64,000 nucleotides of DNA from CAWEHU01 sp963808965 (GCA_963808965.1 CAWEHU010000004.1:78414-142413), one strand, 5' to 3'. Positions 25,026 through 34,268 are shown, counted from the stretch's first letter. Made by a program: numbers and translations. Notes: generated by a model not told the origin, from the letters alone.

Positions 25026-25235
25026 TCAGGTCTGGACAGAGCCTTCCGTTCCGGAATTGCGCTTCCCGCCGTGCGAATGCTCCCCTCCCTTGCGCCCGGC
25101 CTCGGCCGCGAGTTTGTGGTTCTGCGAAAAGGGACGCTTTTCCGGTGGTACGCTGCTGCCGCCCTTGGAGGCGATCTCGCGTTGCTTCGCCTTGTCCATC
25201 GAGGCGAATCCGCGCGTACTGGTGCGTTCTGGCAT
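25026..25235 (-). CDS. KGG-motif stress-induced protein
   Basis: 69 residues, very hydrophilic. It contains two KGG repeats of the stress-induced acidophilic repeat family (IASKGGSSVPPEKRPFSQN and AEAGRKGGEHSHGGKR), as in YciG and GsiB. Such proteins are intrinsically disordered and accumulate in general stress. ATG 25235 has a ribosome site (AAGGAGCC). An extended upstream frame is not supported. Confidence 0.88.
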   Translation of the reverse strand: MPERTSTRGFASMDKAKQREIASKGGSSVPPEKRPFSQNHKLAAEAGRKGGEHSHGGKRNSGTEGSVQT

Positions 25236-25363
25236 CTGTGTGGCTCCTTGACAGACGATCGGCCGAGCCCGGGCCGCCGCTATACCCGAACGGAGACTCG
25301 GCACTCCCGGTTCCGGTTGTCGTTACGCTGGCAGCCGCCACATGAAGGGCCGCGCGCACACAG

Positions 25364-26059
25364 TTGCGAAGGGGGCGGAAGATCGTCGTCAGACTCGTCA
25401 TCCAGACGACGGTGTGGGTCGCCTTCATGGCGGCGCTCTTGTTCGCACCGGCGGGAACACTGGCCTGGCCGGCCGCATGGGTCTTCCTGGCCGAAATCAG
25501 CATTTCCGGAATGGCCGTGGGGCTCTGGCTCGCCCGGCACGACCCAGGCCTGCTGGCGCAACGCCTGGGCTCGCCGGTCCAGCCCGGGCAACCGGCCTGG
25601 GACAAAACCTTCTTGCTGGCCGTTCTCCTGCTTTGGAGTGGCTGGCTGGTGCTCATGGCGCTCGACGCCGCTCGTTACCGAATCTCGCAGGTTCCTTCCT
25701 GGGTGCAGGGATTGGGTGCGGCTGCCATCCTGCTCTGCATGTACGTCGCGTGGCTGACCTTCCGGGCCAATAGCTTCGCCGCTCCGGTGGTCAGAATCCA
25801 GAAGGAGCGCGGGCAGGAAGTGGTCACGACCGGCCCCTACGCATACGTGCGGCATCCGCTATACGCCGGCGCCATGCTGTTTTTCCTCGGAGCGCCCCTG
25901 CTGCTCGGATCCTGGTACGGATTAGCCGCCGCGCCTCTGCTCGTGGCCGTCATTGGCTGGCGCGTGGTGATGGAAGAGCGCGTTCTCACGGCCGAGCTCG
26001 CGGGCTACGCGGCCTACGCCGCCCGCGTCCGCTACCGGCTGATCCCGCTGATCTGGTAG
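25364..26059 (+). CDS. Isoprenylcysteine carboxyl methyltransferase-like membrane protein
   Basis: 231 residues with about five hydrophobic segments. The C-terminal domain has the ICMT/phospholipid methyltransferase signature TTGPYAYVRHPLYAGAM followed by EERVLTAEL. Bacterial members methylate unknown, probably lipid or isoprenoid, acceptors at the inner membrane. The start is a TTG at 25364 with a weak ribosome site; no ATG is available before the first membrane helix. The MFS gene starts 12 bases after its stop. Confidence 0.82.
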   Translation: MRRGRKIVVRLVIQTTVWVAFMAALLFAPAGTLAWPAAWVFLAEISISGMAVGLWLARHDPGLLAQRLGSPVQPGQPAWDKTFLLAVLLLWSGWLVLMALDAARYRISQVPSWVQGLGAAAILLCMYVAWLTFRANSFAAPVVRIQKERGQEVVTTGPYAYVRHPLYAGAMLFFLGAPLLLGSWYGLAAAPLLVAVIGWRVVMEERVLTAELAGYAAYAARVRYRLIPLIW

Positions 26060-26070
26060 GAGGTCATCCC

Positions 26071-27297
26071 ATGGCTCCGGAAAAGCGCCAGATCCTCTTC
26101 ATCAATGCGGCCCATGGGTTCACGCATTACTGCCTGCTGATCCTACCGACGGCAGTGCTTGCGATGGCACGCCGAGGCGGACCGTTCGGCGCGGAGTACG
26201 GTCCGATCGTGGCCCTGGCGACCGGCATGTTCGTGCTCTACGGCCTGTTCTCGCTGCCGCAGGGCTGGCTGACGCAGCGGCTCGGGCGCAAGGCCCTGAT
26301 GGCCGTTTTCTTTCTCGGCACCGGGCTTTCCATGGCGGTGACGGGCTTCGCCGCGACACCCTGGATGCTTGCGGCCACGCTGGCCGCCACCGGGTTGTTC
26401 GCCGCGATCTATCACCCGGTCGGCACCGCCATGCTGGTGGAAGCGGCGGGGGACCTTCCGGGTCGCGCGATCGGCGTGAACGGCGTGTTCGGCAATATCG
26501 GCGTCGCCCTGGCGCCGGTGGTCACGGCGTTCCTCGCGCAACACGCAGGGTGGCGCTTCGCCTTTGTGCTGCCCGGGGCGATCTGCGCGCTGCTCGGCCT
26601 GCTGTGGCTGCGCACCCCGTTCCACGACCACGCGACGCAACACCATGCCCGGCCATTTCCTCCGATTCCGCCAGCCCTGGTCCGCCGCGCCGTTGTCGTG
26701 CTCCTGCTGATCGCCGCCGTCTCGGGCTTGGTGTTCAACGCCTTCACCCTGCTGTTGCCGAAGCTGATGGCGGAACGCCTGGCGAGCGACGCCCGGCTGC
26801 TTCCGATGGTCGGAACAGCCGCATTCGTCGCGACACTATGCGGGGCCGTGACGCAGTTCACGGTCGGCCGACTCATCGACCGCACCACGCTCAAGCGTGT
26901 GTTCTTGCCGATGTCGCTCATTCTCGTGCCGGGCCTCGGCGCGCTCTCCTTCGCGCATGGCTGGGCGGTGCTACCGACCGCCGGGCTGGTGGCGGCGGTG
27001 ATTTTCGGGCAGGTCACGGTCAACGAGACCATGACCGCCCGCTATATCTCTCCGGCGATGCGGACCCGCATGTACTCGGTGCGCTTCTTCGTCGGCTTCC
27101 TCGGGTCCGCCGGAGCAGCCCCGCTCGTCGCGATACTATACGAACGCACGGGCAGTCTCGCCGCCGTGACGCTCGTGTTGGCCGCGTTCGCGGTGATCAC
27201 GCTCGGCTGCGCCCTGTTCTTCCCCGACCGCCCGGAGGAATTGGAGCCTCACCGGTGGGCGCAGGCGGCCGGTGTCGCTCCCGCAGCCGCAGAATAG
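26071..27297 (+). CDS. MFS transporter
   Basis: 408 residues, twelve predicted helices. The N-terminus INAAHGFTHYCLLILPTAVL and the loop GWLTQRLGRKALM (motif A) mark the major facilitator superfamily; the HGFTHY start recalls the fosmidomycin-resistance-like branch. The substrate is unknown. The ribosome site AGGAGG lies 10 bases before the ATG. It may share a transcript with the preceding methyltransferase-like gene. Confidence 0.85.
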   Translation: MAPEKRQILFINAAHGFTHYCLLILPTAVLAMARRGGPFGAEYGPIVALATGMFVLYGLFSLPQGWLTQRLGRKALMAVFFLGTGLSMAVTGFAATPWMLAATLAATGLFAAIYHPVGTAMLVEAAGDLPGRAIGVNGVFGNIGVALAPVVTAFLAQHAGWRFAFVLPGAICALLGLLWLRTPFHDHATQHHARPFPPIPPALVRRAVVVLLLIAAVSGLVFNAFTLLLPKLMAERLASDARLLPMVGTAAFVATLCGAVTQFTVGRLIDRTTLKRVFLPMSLILVPGLGALSFAHGWAVLPTAGLVAAVIFGQVTVNETMTARYISPAMRTRMYSVRFFVGFLGSAGAAPLVAILYERTGSLAAVTLVLAAFAVITLGCALFFPDRPEELEPHRWAQAAGVAPAAAE

Positions 27298-27354
27298 CCG
27301 GCCCGGATCGCCGACGCTTTGCAAATCGGCCGGTCCGGGACCAAATCGGGTGGC

Positions 27355-27993
27355 ATGAAGCGTCGCTCCCTCCTTGCCCTCTTGCCCGCCCTCGTCTTCG
27401 CCGCATCGGTCCGCGCGCAGCCGCGCCCGATCCCTCTCTCCGACCGCGATCGCGCGGATTTGGCGCGGATCGAGGCTTACCTGAACGGCATTCGCAGCCT
27501 GAAGGCGCGCTTCCTCCAGGTCGCCCCGAACGGGGCTACCAGCCAGGGCACCGCCTGGCTGGAGCGCCCAGGGCGGATGCGGTTTCAATACGACCCACCC
27601 AGCCCGCTTCTGCTCGTGGCCGGACATGGGCTTGTCGTCTTCCACGACGCGCAACTCAATCAGACCAGCAACATCCCGGTCTCCCGCACCCCGCTCGGGA
27701 TTCTCCTCGCCGATCGGGTCAGCCTCTCCGGGGACGTGACCGTGACCAGCCTTCAGCGGCAGCCGGGCATGATCCAGGTGACGCTGGTACGCACCGCGAC
27801 TCCGAACGAGGGCAGCCTGACGCTGGTGTTCGCCGATAACCCCCTGACATTGCGGCAATGGACGGTGCTCGACGCTCAGCGGCAGGAGACCCGTGTGACG
27901 CTCTACAACGTGGAACTCGGCGGGCATTTCGATCCGAAATTGTTCGAGTTCGTGGACCCGCGCTTCTTCCAGAACAACCCGTCCGGCGGGTGA
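27355..27993 (+). CDS. LolA-like outer-membrane lipoprotein carrier
   Basis: 212 residues. A signal peptide (MKRRSLLALLPALVFAASVRA) is followed by a half-barrel domain with YLNGIRSLKARFLQVAPNG, GTAWLERPGRMRFQYDPP and a VYTVEL-like C-terminus (LYNVELGGHFDP). LolA ferries lipoproteins across the periplasm from LolCDE to LolB. Alphaproteobacterial versions are divergent, and the ftsK neighbour often seen upstream is absent here, so I leave the symbol open. ATG 27355 is selected at the signal peptide. Confidence 0.85.
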   Translation: MKRRSLLALLPALVFAASVRAQPRPIPLSDRDRADLARIEAYLNGIRSLKARFLQVAPNGATSQGTAWLERPGRMRFQYDPPSPLLLVAGHGLVVFHDAQLNQTSNIPVSRTPLGILLADRVSLSGDVTVTSLQRQPGMIQVTLVRTATPNEGSLTLVFADNPLTLRQWTVLDAQRQETRVTLYNVELGGHFDPKLFEFVDPRFFQNNPSGG

Positions 27994-28043
27994 GCCAGGA
28001 GGCCGGAACTCCCCGTCTGCGCGTTGGGAATGACGGCTATCGC

Positions 28044-28075
28044 GCAATTCGCCTTTTTTTCGATTCCCGAATTGC
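28044..28075. repeat. Inverted repeat with T-rich loop
   Basis: GCAATTCG (28044-28051) and CGAATTGC (28068-28075) flank a 16-base loop containing seven T. The right arm ends two bases before a possible ATG at 28078, so it could hide that start in RNA or act as an operator. A start at 28093 would avoid it. Confidence 0.4.
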
Positions 28076-28077
28076 CA

Positions 28078-28901
28078 ATGATATCCAGCGAGATGAGAGC
28101 TCCGGGTCCGCTTAAACCGCTTGTTGGCGTCAGCTGCTGCACCAAGCAGTTCGGCATCTTCGGAATGCCGAATTATGCCGCATCCGATACCTATGTGCGC
28201 GCCACCGATCAGGTGGTGGGGGCGGTGCCGATCCTGCTTCCGGCGAACGGCCCGGCCGTGGACATCCAAACGCTGCTTGAGCGGCTCGACGGCATCATCC
28301 TCACCGGCAGCCGGTCCAACGTGCAACCGCGGCTCTATGGCGGCCCGCCGCACGCGGAAGGCACGCCGGAGGACCCGGCGCGCGACGCCGCAGTCCTCCC
28401 GCTGATCCGGGCGGCCGTCGCCGAGGAATCCCGCTGCTCGCGATCTGCCGCGGGTTCCAGGAGCTCAACGTGGCCTTGGGGGGGACGCTGTACCAGCGGC
28501 TCCAGGATTTGCCGGGGCGGATCGACCACTCGACTCCGATGCAGCCTCTGGCCAGTGTGCGTCAGGGCAAGGCCCATACGGTTCGCATCCAGCCGGGCGG
28601 ATGGCTGCATCGCCTCACGGGTGCCGAGGAGATCGCGGTCAACTCCCTGCATAATCAGGGGATCGAGACGCTGGCCCCCGGTCTGGCGGTCGAGGCCACC
28701 GCCCCGGACGGCACGATCGAGGCGGTGCGCGTCGTGGCGACCGAAGCCGGTCCGGCGCCGGGGTTCGCGGCGGGCGTGCAGTGGCACCCCGAGTACGATT
28801 TCGAGACGGACACGGCGTCCCGCCGCATCTTCGAGGATTTCGGCCGCGCTGTTCGCAAACGGGCCCACATCCCGGCTCCGGAGGTAATGGCAGCCAGCTA
28901 A
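28078..28901 (+). pseudogene. PuuD-like gamma-glutamyl hydrolase, frameshifted
   Basis: A class I glutamine-amidotransferase-fold protein of the gamma-glutamyl-GABA hydrolase (peptidase C26) type. The first part has PLVGVSCCTKQFG and LDGIILTGSRSNVQPRLYGG. The second part, one frame over, has LLAICRGFQELNVALGG with the catalytic Cys, then VNSLHNQGI and the His-Glu pair in GVQWHPEYD. One G appears lost from the GG at 28425-28426; adding it gives VAEGIPLLAICRG. The total length is one short of a multiple of three. The start may be ATG 28078 or 28093. Confidence 0.8.
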
Positions 28902-28930
28902 CTAGAGCTTCGCCCTCGGGCCGGTCGGCA

Positions 28931-29482
28931 TCAATACCAATGATGCTGCTGCCAGAAGGCGACGGCGTTTTCCGCCGTCCCGTAGCGGTTCTTGATGTAT
29001 CGGATGCCGCCCTGCGCTTCCTCGACTTCGTTCCCGAACGAGTCCGCGCCACGCGGGTTGAAATGGTAATTGGCGGCGGTGAGCTGGTAGAGACCGCGCG
29101 CCGAATGGCGGGGATTGCGGACGTCCACCGTGCCGCCGGACTCCTGCGCCATGATGAATTGCAGCCCGGATTGCCAGGACGCTGGAACATTCTCGAGCGA
29201 CATCGCCTGCTGGAGCGCGGTCTGGCTCGATCCGGGCAGCGAGCCGCTAGACCGGGGAGCGTGTCGCGACTGCGTGCCGGTCGCATGGGGATTGAACTTG
29301 CGTGCGGCATGACGTGATGGCGTGCCCGTCGCCCCGCCTGCGGCGGGGCGGGCTGCGGTCGCGCCGGTCAGGCTGGCGAGGATCCCGCCGAAGGTCGGGC
29401 CGCCCTTGCCATACGGGATCGCGCCAGGGCGGGATTGCGGCCCCGTGTTCGTGGGCATCGCCGCCGGCATCGTTTCTATCAC
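28931..29482 (-). CDS. Lytic transglycosylase-like (SLT) protein
   Basis: 183 residues. A low-complexity Pro/Gly/His/Arg N-terminal half precedes a short SLT-like domain: LQFIMAQESGGTVDVRNP with the catalytic Glu, SARGLYQLTAANY, and EEAQGGIRYIKNRYGTA ending in VAFWQQHHWY. This compact form resembles small transglycosylase-like proteins of Acetobacteraceae. No clear signal peptide is visible, so its export route is unclear. It is convergent with the PuuD-like gene. Confidence 0.8.
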   Translation of the reverse strand: MIETMPAAMPTNTGPQSRPGAIPYGKGGPTFGGILASLTGATAARPAAGGATGTPSRHAARKFNPHATGTQSRHAPRSSGSLPGSSQTALQQAMSLENVPASWQSGLQFIMAQESGGTVDVRNPRHSARGLYQLTAANYHFNPRGADSFGNEVEEAQGGIRYIKNRYGTAENAVAFWQQHHWY

Positions 29483-29547
29483 GGAAGCTCCCAGTTCAGA
29501 ACCGGAATGAAACAGCCTAGCGGCCGCTTATGACCAACCGGTTTACG

Positions 29548-30174
29548 TCAGGCGCTCCGGGCGTTGGCGACGAAGGCGCGGATCAGCGCCGGCTCCTTGA
29601 TCCCCGGCGCCCGCTCCACCCCCGACGACACGTCGACCGACGGCGCGCCCGTCTCCCGTATCGCCTCTCCCACATTCGCAGGCGTCAATCCGCCGGCTAG
29701 GATCCAGGCCACCGGAGGGTTCCAACCTCTGAGCAGGGACCAATCGAAGCTCCTGGCGTTGCCGCCGGGACGGGTCGCCTCGGCCGGAGGCTTGGCCTCC
29801 AGCACGAGCGCGTCCGCTCCCCGCCCATCCCGGGGCAGATCGGCCGGGCCGGAAACGCCCACCGCTTGCCAAACCGGCAAACCGAAGCGGGCGCGCAATC
29901 GCGCCGGCTCCGTGGCGCGTCCGTAGACCTGCAACACGTCCAGTTGCACCAGGCGCAGGACGGAAGCGACGCTCGCTTCCTCGGGATCGACGAAGAGACC
30001 AACACGCCGGGGTCCCTCGGGCGATCGCGCAGCCAATGCCGCGGCTGCCTGTGGGGTCAAGTAGCGCGGCGACGCTGGAAAAAACACGAAACCCAGCCAA
30101 TCGGCGCCCGCCTCAACCGCGGCGTCGAACGCGATCGGATCGGTGATCCCGCAGATCTTGACGCGCGCGCTCAC
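29548..30174 (-). CDS. trpF: Phosphoribosylanthranilate isomerase
   Basis: 208 residues, TIM barrel. The catalytic Cys lies in VKICGITDP, with FPASPRYLTP, LQVYG and the phosphate site LAGGLTPANV, followed by VDVSSGVE containing the catalytic Asp. It converts phosphoribosylanthranilate in tryptophan synthesis. It overlaps the pyrF stop and ends the rpsA-side unit. trpB, its usual downstream neighbour, is absent here. Confidence 0.96.
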   Translation of the reverse strand: MSARVKICGITDPIAFDAAVEAGADWLGFVFFPASPRYLTPQAAAALAARSPEGPRRVGLFVDPEEASVASVLRLVQLDVLQVYGRATEPARLRARFGLPVWQAVGVSGPADLPRDGRGADALVLEAKPPAEATRPGGNARSFDWSLLRGWNPPVAWILAGGLTPANVGEAIRETGAPSVDVSSGVERAPGIKEPALIRAFVANARSA

Positions 30175-30872
30175 CTCAGCGCCTCAGCGATCGCGCGGGC
30201 CGCGTTGGCGGGATCGCCGCTCCTCGTGATCGGCCGGCCGACCACGATCCAGTCGGCACCCGCCCGAACGGCCTCTTCCGGCGTCATCGTGCGCGCCTGA
30301 TCGCCGGAGGGGGAGCCCTTGGGGCGGATACCGGGAACGACCAGGGCGGGTTCAGGGCCGAGCGCATCGCGCAACGCGGCGATTTCACGCGCACTACAGA
30401 CGATCCCGTCGGCCCCGGACGACATCGCGAGTCGGGCGAGCCGTAGAACCTGCTGCGTGGGACCTCCGGCAACGCCGGTCGCGTCGAGGCTCGCCGCGTC
30501 CAGGCTGGTCAGCACCGTTACCGCCAACAACAGCGGCCGGCTCGCCCCGGCCGCTTCGGAAGCGCGGCGGGCCGCTTCGATCATGACCGCCCCCCCGACT
30601 GCGTGCAGAGTGAGCATCCGGGGTTGCAGCGGCAGCACCGCCCGGACCGCACCCGCCACGGTGGTCGGGATGTCGTGCAGCTTCAGGTCGAGGAAGATGG
30701 GCCGTTCCGTGATGCCCCGCATCCCCGCGGCTCCGTTCGCGAGAAAAAACTCGAGGCCGAGCTTGAACAGGCCGCAATGTGGCGCAACGGCGCGGGTCCA
30801 AACCCCGGCGACAGCCGGATCCGCCGTATCGAGCGCGACGATGAGGCGATCGGAGGTCGGACTCGTCGCCAT
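30171..30872 (-). CDS. pyrF: Orotidine 5'-phosphate decarboxylase
   Basis: 233 residues, last step of UMP synthesis. The active-site motif LDLKLHDIPTT holds Lys64 between the two catalytic aspartates. VPGIRPKGS and VVGRPIT bind phosphate. It overlaps trpF by four bases, and lapA lies 15 bases upstream, so these are cotranscribed. Confidence 0.96.
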   Translation of the reverse strand: MATSPTSDRLIVALDTADPAVAGVWTRAVAPHCGLFKLGLEFFLANGAAGMRGITERPIFLDLKLHDIPTTVAGAVRAVLPLQPRMLTLHAVGGAVMIEAARRASEAAGASRPLLLAVTVLTSLDAASLDATGVAGGPTQQVLRLARLAMSSGADGIVCSAREIAALRDALGPEPALVVPGIRPKGSPSGDQARTMTPEEAVRAGADWIVVGRPITRSGDPANAARAIAEALR

Positions 30873-30887
30873 CGGCCGCCTCGGCGA

Positions 30888-31193
30888 TCAGGCGGCTGGG
30901 GGAAGCATCGCGGGTTTCGGCGCCAGCCGGGCCTTCAACTCCTGGACCTGCTCTTCCAACAGGCGGACGGTTTGCTCTGCCCGGCGGGCGCGGCGGCGCT
31001 GGCCAAGCTCCGACATCCAGACGAGCAGCGCCCCGAACAGAAATGCGAGCGCCATGCCGACGAGAACCGCCGCGGATAGGGGGGTCTCGAGACCATAGCC
31101 GGTCGGCCACAGGCCGACGCGCACAGGCTGCGTATTTGATAGTGCGAACAGCACGAGCAGCAGCAGAAAGGGCAACGCGATCAGGAGGCGCAT
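30888..31193 (-). CDS. lapA: LapA/DUF1049 family membrane protein
   Basis: 101 residues with two membrane segments (LLIALPFLLLLVLFALS and AAVLVGMALAFLFGALL), the linking SNTQPVRVGLWP typical of LapA, and a coiled-coil tail (AEQTVRLLEEQVQEL). In gammaproteobacteria LapA works with LapB/FtsH in lipopolysaccharide control; no LapB is adjacent here. Position between ihfB and pyrF is conserved in alphaproteobacteria. Confidence 0.85.
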   Translation of the reverse strand: MRLLIALPFLLLLVLFALSNTQPVRVGLWPTGYGLETPLSAAVLVGMALAFLFGALLVWMSELGQRRRARRAEQTVRLLEEQVQELKARLAPKPAMLPPAA

Positions 31194-31215
31194 GGAAAGC
31201 TCAACCGTGGCTTCT

Positions 31216-31536
31216 TCATGCCGACACCCGTTCGACCGCCGAGCTGCGCGCGGGCCGGCCCTTGTTCACGCGCTCTCGCAATTCCTTTCCCGCCTTGAAG
31301 AAAGGCACGCCCTTCTCCTGCACGGGGACCGCCTCTCCGGTGCGCGGATTCCGGCCCGTGCGGGCGTTGCGCCGCTTGACCGTAAATGCGCCGAAGCCCC
31401 GTAGCTCCACCCTCTCGCCGCGCGAAAGCGCCGCGGTGATTTCGTCGAAGATCGTCGCCACGATCAGCTCGACGTCGCGCCCCGTGAGATGAGGATTGGC
31501 GGCGGCGAGTTCGGCGATCAGCTCCGACTTGGTCAT
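31216..31536 (-). CDS. ihfB: Integration host factor subunit beta
   Basis: 106 residues. The HU/IHF fold is clear: MTKSELIAELAAANPHLT, FDEITAALSRGERVELRGFG, and the DNA-inserting arm NARTGRNPRTGE with its conserved Pro. IHF bends DNA at promoters and recombination sites. The C-terminal tail (NKGRPARSSAVERVSA) is slightly longer than in E. coli. It follows sppA, as in other alphaproteobacteria. Confidence 0.94.
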   Translation of the reverse strand: MTKSELIAELAAANPHLTGRDVELIVATIFDEITAALSRGERVELRGFGAFTVKRRNARTGRNPRTGEAVPVQEKGVPFFKAGKELRERVNKGRPARSSAVERVSA

Positions 31537-31578
31537 CGTGTCGCCCCCGCACGGCCCGCCTCGGAATGACCCGGGCTG

Positions 31579-32502
31579 TCATTCGCGCGAAGGTTGCCAG
31601 AGCGCCCAGGCGCCGTCAAGATTAAGCCCTTGTCCTAACAGGGTTTTCCCGAGACTGCCAAACAGCGGGCCAAGGGTGGCGCCGAGCGCCCGCTCCGCAA
31701 TGCCCGAGGTGGAGACGTCCTGAACCGGCACCTCTTTGCCGATGCTCTTTTCCGTCGCCAGCCACTCCCGCGCTTCCGGCTCTCCGCCGATCTCGTCGAT
31801 GAGGCCGAGCTGGAGCGCCTGCCGTCCGGTATAGGCACGCCCGTCCGCCATCTGGCGCACCCGGTCAGGGTCCAAGTGTCGCCCGGACGCGACCATGCCG
31901 ACGAATTGATCGTACATGTCCATGATGAGCCCTTGCAGCACCTCCCGGCCGGCCGGGCTGAGCGGATGAAGAAAGCTCGGCTGATCCTTGAGAGGCCCGG
32001 AGGTGATGGCCTCCGCGTCCACGCCGATGGTCCTCAGCAGGCGTGAAACCTCGGCGGTTTCCAGCAGGACGCCGATCGAACCCGTGAGCGTGCCCTCGCG
32101 GGCAAAAATGCGGGTGGCCGGAACGGCGATCATATAGCCCGCCGAAGCCGCCGTGCCGCCCATGACGGCGACGACCGGCTTCTTGGCAGCCACACGTGCG
32201 ATAATGTCGTGCAGGCTTTCCCCGCCGGCCACGCTGCCGCCGGGGCTGTTGATATAGAGGATCACGGCCGGAACCGCGTCGTCCGCCGCCAAGGCCGCGA
32301 CTGCCTGGTTGAGCTTGCGGTCCTCGGTGATGATCCCGCTGACCGTGACCCGCGCGAGGTGCCTCCCGTGGGTCCCGAGGCCGCTCGCGCGAATGGCGAC
32401 TCCGATCGCGAGCGCCACCGCCGCGACCGCCACCACGCGCCACACAAACAGGCGACGCTTGAGGCGCCGCCTGTCTAGCAGGAGATCAGTCTCCAGACTC
32501 AT
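31579..32502 (-). CDS. sppA: Signal peptide peptidase SppA (36 kDa type)
   Basis: 307 residues. One N-terminal membrane anchor (about 18-38) is followed by the serine protease domain. YINSPGGSVAGGE and the nucleophile region MGGTAASAGYM (Ser120) are present, and a Lys in ITSGPLKDQ is the likely general base. It cleaves signal peptides left in the inner membrane. It sits between rpsA and ihfB, the conserved order. Confidence 0.94.
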   Translation of the reverse strand: MSLETDLLLDRRRLKRRLFVWRVVAVAAVALAIGVAIRASGLGTHGRHLARVTVSGIITEDRKLNQAVAALAADDAVPAVILYINSPGGSVAGGESLHDIIARVAAKKPVVAVMGGTAASAGYMIAVPATRIFAREGTLTGSIGVLLETAEVSRLLRTIGVDAEAITSGPLKDQPSFLHPLSPAGREVLQGLIMDMYDQFVGMVASGRHLDPDRVRQMADGRAYTGRQALQLGLIDEIGGEPEAREWLATEKSIGKEVPVQDVSTSGIAERALGATLGPLFGSLGKTLLGQGLNLDGAWALWQPSRE

Positions 32503-32525
32503 GCGCGGTGCGGCGCCCGCGAGCG

Positions 32526-34268
32526 TCAGTCGCTCTCGGATTGCGCTTGCTGGTTCCGCCGCCGGATCGCCGCGCCCAGGATGTCACCAAGCGAGGCGCC
32601 GGAGTCGGACGAGCCGTACTCGGCCATCGCCTGCTTCTCCTCCTCGACTTCCTTGCCCTTGACGGTGAGGCTGAGCTTGCGCGCGGCACGGTCGATCGCG
32701 GTGATCTTGGCGTCCACCTTCTCGCCGACCGCGAACCGGTCCGGCCGCTGGTCCGACTTGTCGCGGGCCAACTCGGCGCGGCGGATGAAGCCGGTCAGCA
32801 CGTCGTTGACCTTCACCTCGATGCCGTTCGCCTGAACGGCCGTCACGATGCAGGTGACGACGTCGCCCTTGTGGACCGCATCCAGGACGGAGGCCGCCGG
32901 GTCATCCTTGAGCTGCTTGATGCCGAGACTGATCCGCTCCTTCTCGACATCCACGTCGAGCACCTTGGCGCGAACGGTCTGGCCCTTCTCGTATTTGGCC
33001 ATCGCCAGTTCGCCCGGCTCGTCCCAGGACAGATCCGACATATGCACCATGCCGTCGATATCGGCGCTGAGGCCGACGAACAGGCCGAACTCGGTGATGT
33101 TGCGGATTTCGCCCTCGACGACGGAGCCGATCGGATGCTCGTCGACGAACTGCTCCCAGGGATTCCGCTGGACCTGCTTCAATCCGAGCGAGATCCGGCG
33201 CTTCGTGGAATCCACGTCGAGCACCATGACCTCGACCTCCTGGGAGGTCGCGACGATCTTGCCGGGATGCACGTTTTTCTTGGTCCAGGACATTTCGGAG
33301 ACGTGGACCAGCCCCTCGACGCCCGGCTCCAACTCCACGAAGGCGCCATAGTCGGTGATGTTGGTCACGCGCCCGGTGTATTTCGCCCCCGGCGGATATT
33401 TCGCGGCGACGCCCTCCCACGGGTCGGCCTCGAGCTGCTTCATGCCGAGGCTGATACGCTGCGTCTCCGGGTTGAAGCGGATGACCTGCACCTTGACTTG
33501 CTGGCCGATCTGCAATGCCTCGGACGGGTGATTGATGCGCCGCCAGGCGATATCCGTGACGTGCAGCAGACCGTCCACACCGCCGAGATCGACGAAGGCC
33601 CCGTAGTCGGTGATGTTCTTGACGACGCCGTCCAGGATCATGCCTTCCTTGAGGCCCTGGATCAGCTCGCTCCGCTGCTCGGCGCGGGTTTCCTCCAGCA
33701 CGGCCCGGCGGGAGACGACGATATTGCCCCGCGCCCGGTCCATCTTCAGGATCTGGAAGGGCTGCGGCGTGCCCATCAGCGGGCCGACATCGCGCACCGG
33801 GCGGATATCGACCTGGCTGCCGGGAAGGAAGGCGACGGCGCCCCCGAGGTCGACGGTGAACCCGCCCTTCACCCGGCCGTAGATCGTGCCGTTTACGCGT
33901 TGGTTGCCCTCGAACGCCTTTTCGAGATTGGTCCAGGCCTCCTCGCGACGCGCTTTCTCGCGCGAGAGCACAATGGAGCCGTCCCGGTCCTCGTAGCGCT
34001 CGACAAAGAGCTCGATGTAGTCGCCGGGCTTCACCTCCGGCGCGGTGCCTGGAGGGCCGAATTCCTTGAGGGCAACGCGACCCTCGCTCTTCAGCCCGAC
34101 ATCGACGACGGCGTATTCGTCGGTCAGGCGGACGACGCGGCCGGTCACGACCGAGCCGTCGAAGCCGGTATCCCGCCCCAGCGTCTCGTCCAGCAGTGAG
34201 GCGAAATCCTCGCCCCGGAAATGATCCTGACTGATATCGGCGACGCGGGCGGCTGTGGCTGATGCCAT
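32526..34268 (-). CDS. rpsA: 30S ribosomal protein S1
   Basis: 580 residues with six S1 domains, the full-length proteobacterial form. Recurring segments ITDYGAFVDLGGVDGLLH and ITDYGAFVELEPGVEGL are S1 repeats 3 and 4. It recruits mRNA to the ribosome. I start at ATG 34268 (MASATAARVADISQ); the open frame extends upstream, but that part lacks homology and overlaps leader hairpins. The acidic, disordered C-terminus (SSDSGASLGD) is normal. The usual upstream neighbour cmk is missing. Confidence 0.97.
   Translation of the reverse strand: MASATAARVADISQDHFRGEDFASLLDETLGRDTGFDGSVVTGRVVRLTDEYAVVDVGLKSEGRVALKEFGPPGTAPEVKPGDYIELFVERYEDRDGSIVLSREKARREEAWTNLEKAFEGNQRVNGTIYGRVKGGFTVDLGGAVAFLPGSQVDIRPVRDVGPLMGTPQPFQILKMDRARGNIVVSRRAVLEETRAEQRSELIQGLKEGMILDGVVKNITDYGAFVDLGGVDGLLHVTDIAWRRINHPSEALQIGQQVKVQVIRFNPETQRISLGMKQLEADPWEGVAAKYPPGAKYTGRVTNITDYGAFVELEPGVEGLVHVSEMSWTKKNVHPGKIVATSQEVEVMVLDVDSTKRRISLGLKQVQRNPWEQFVDEHPIGSVVEGEIRNITEFGLFVGLSADIDGMVHMSDLSWDEPGELAMAKYEKGQTVRAKVLDVDVEKERISLGIKQLKDDPAASVLDAVHKGDVVTCIVTAVQANGIEVKVNDVLTGFIRRAELARDKSDQRPDRFAVGEKVDAKITAIDRAARKLSLTVKGKEVEEEKQAMAEYGSSDSGASLGDILGAAIRRRNQQAQSESD

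Noticed and set aside
32508..34199. 563-codon plus-strand frame opposite rpsA
   Set aside because: It is the antisense of a highly conserved ribosomal protein gene, and its product has no recognisable domain.
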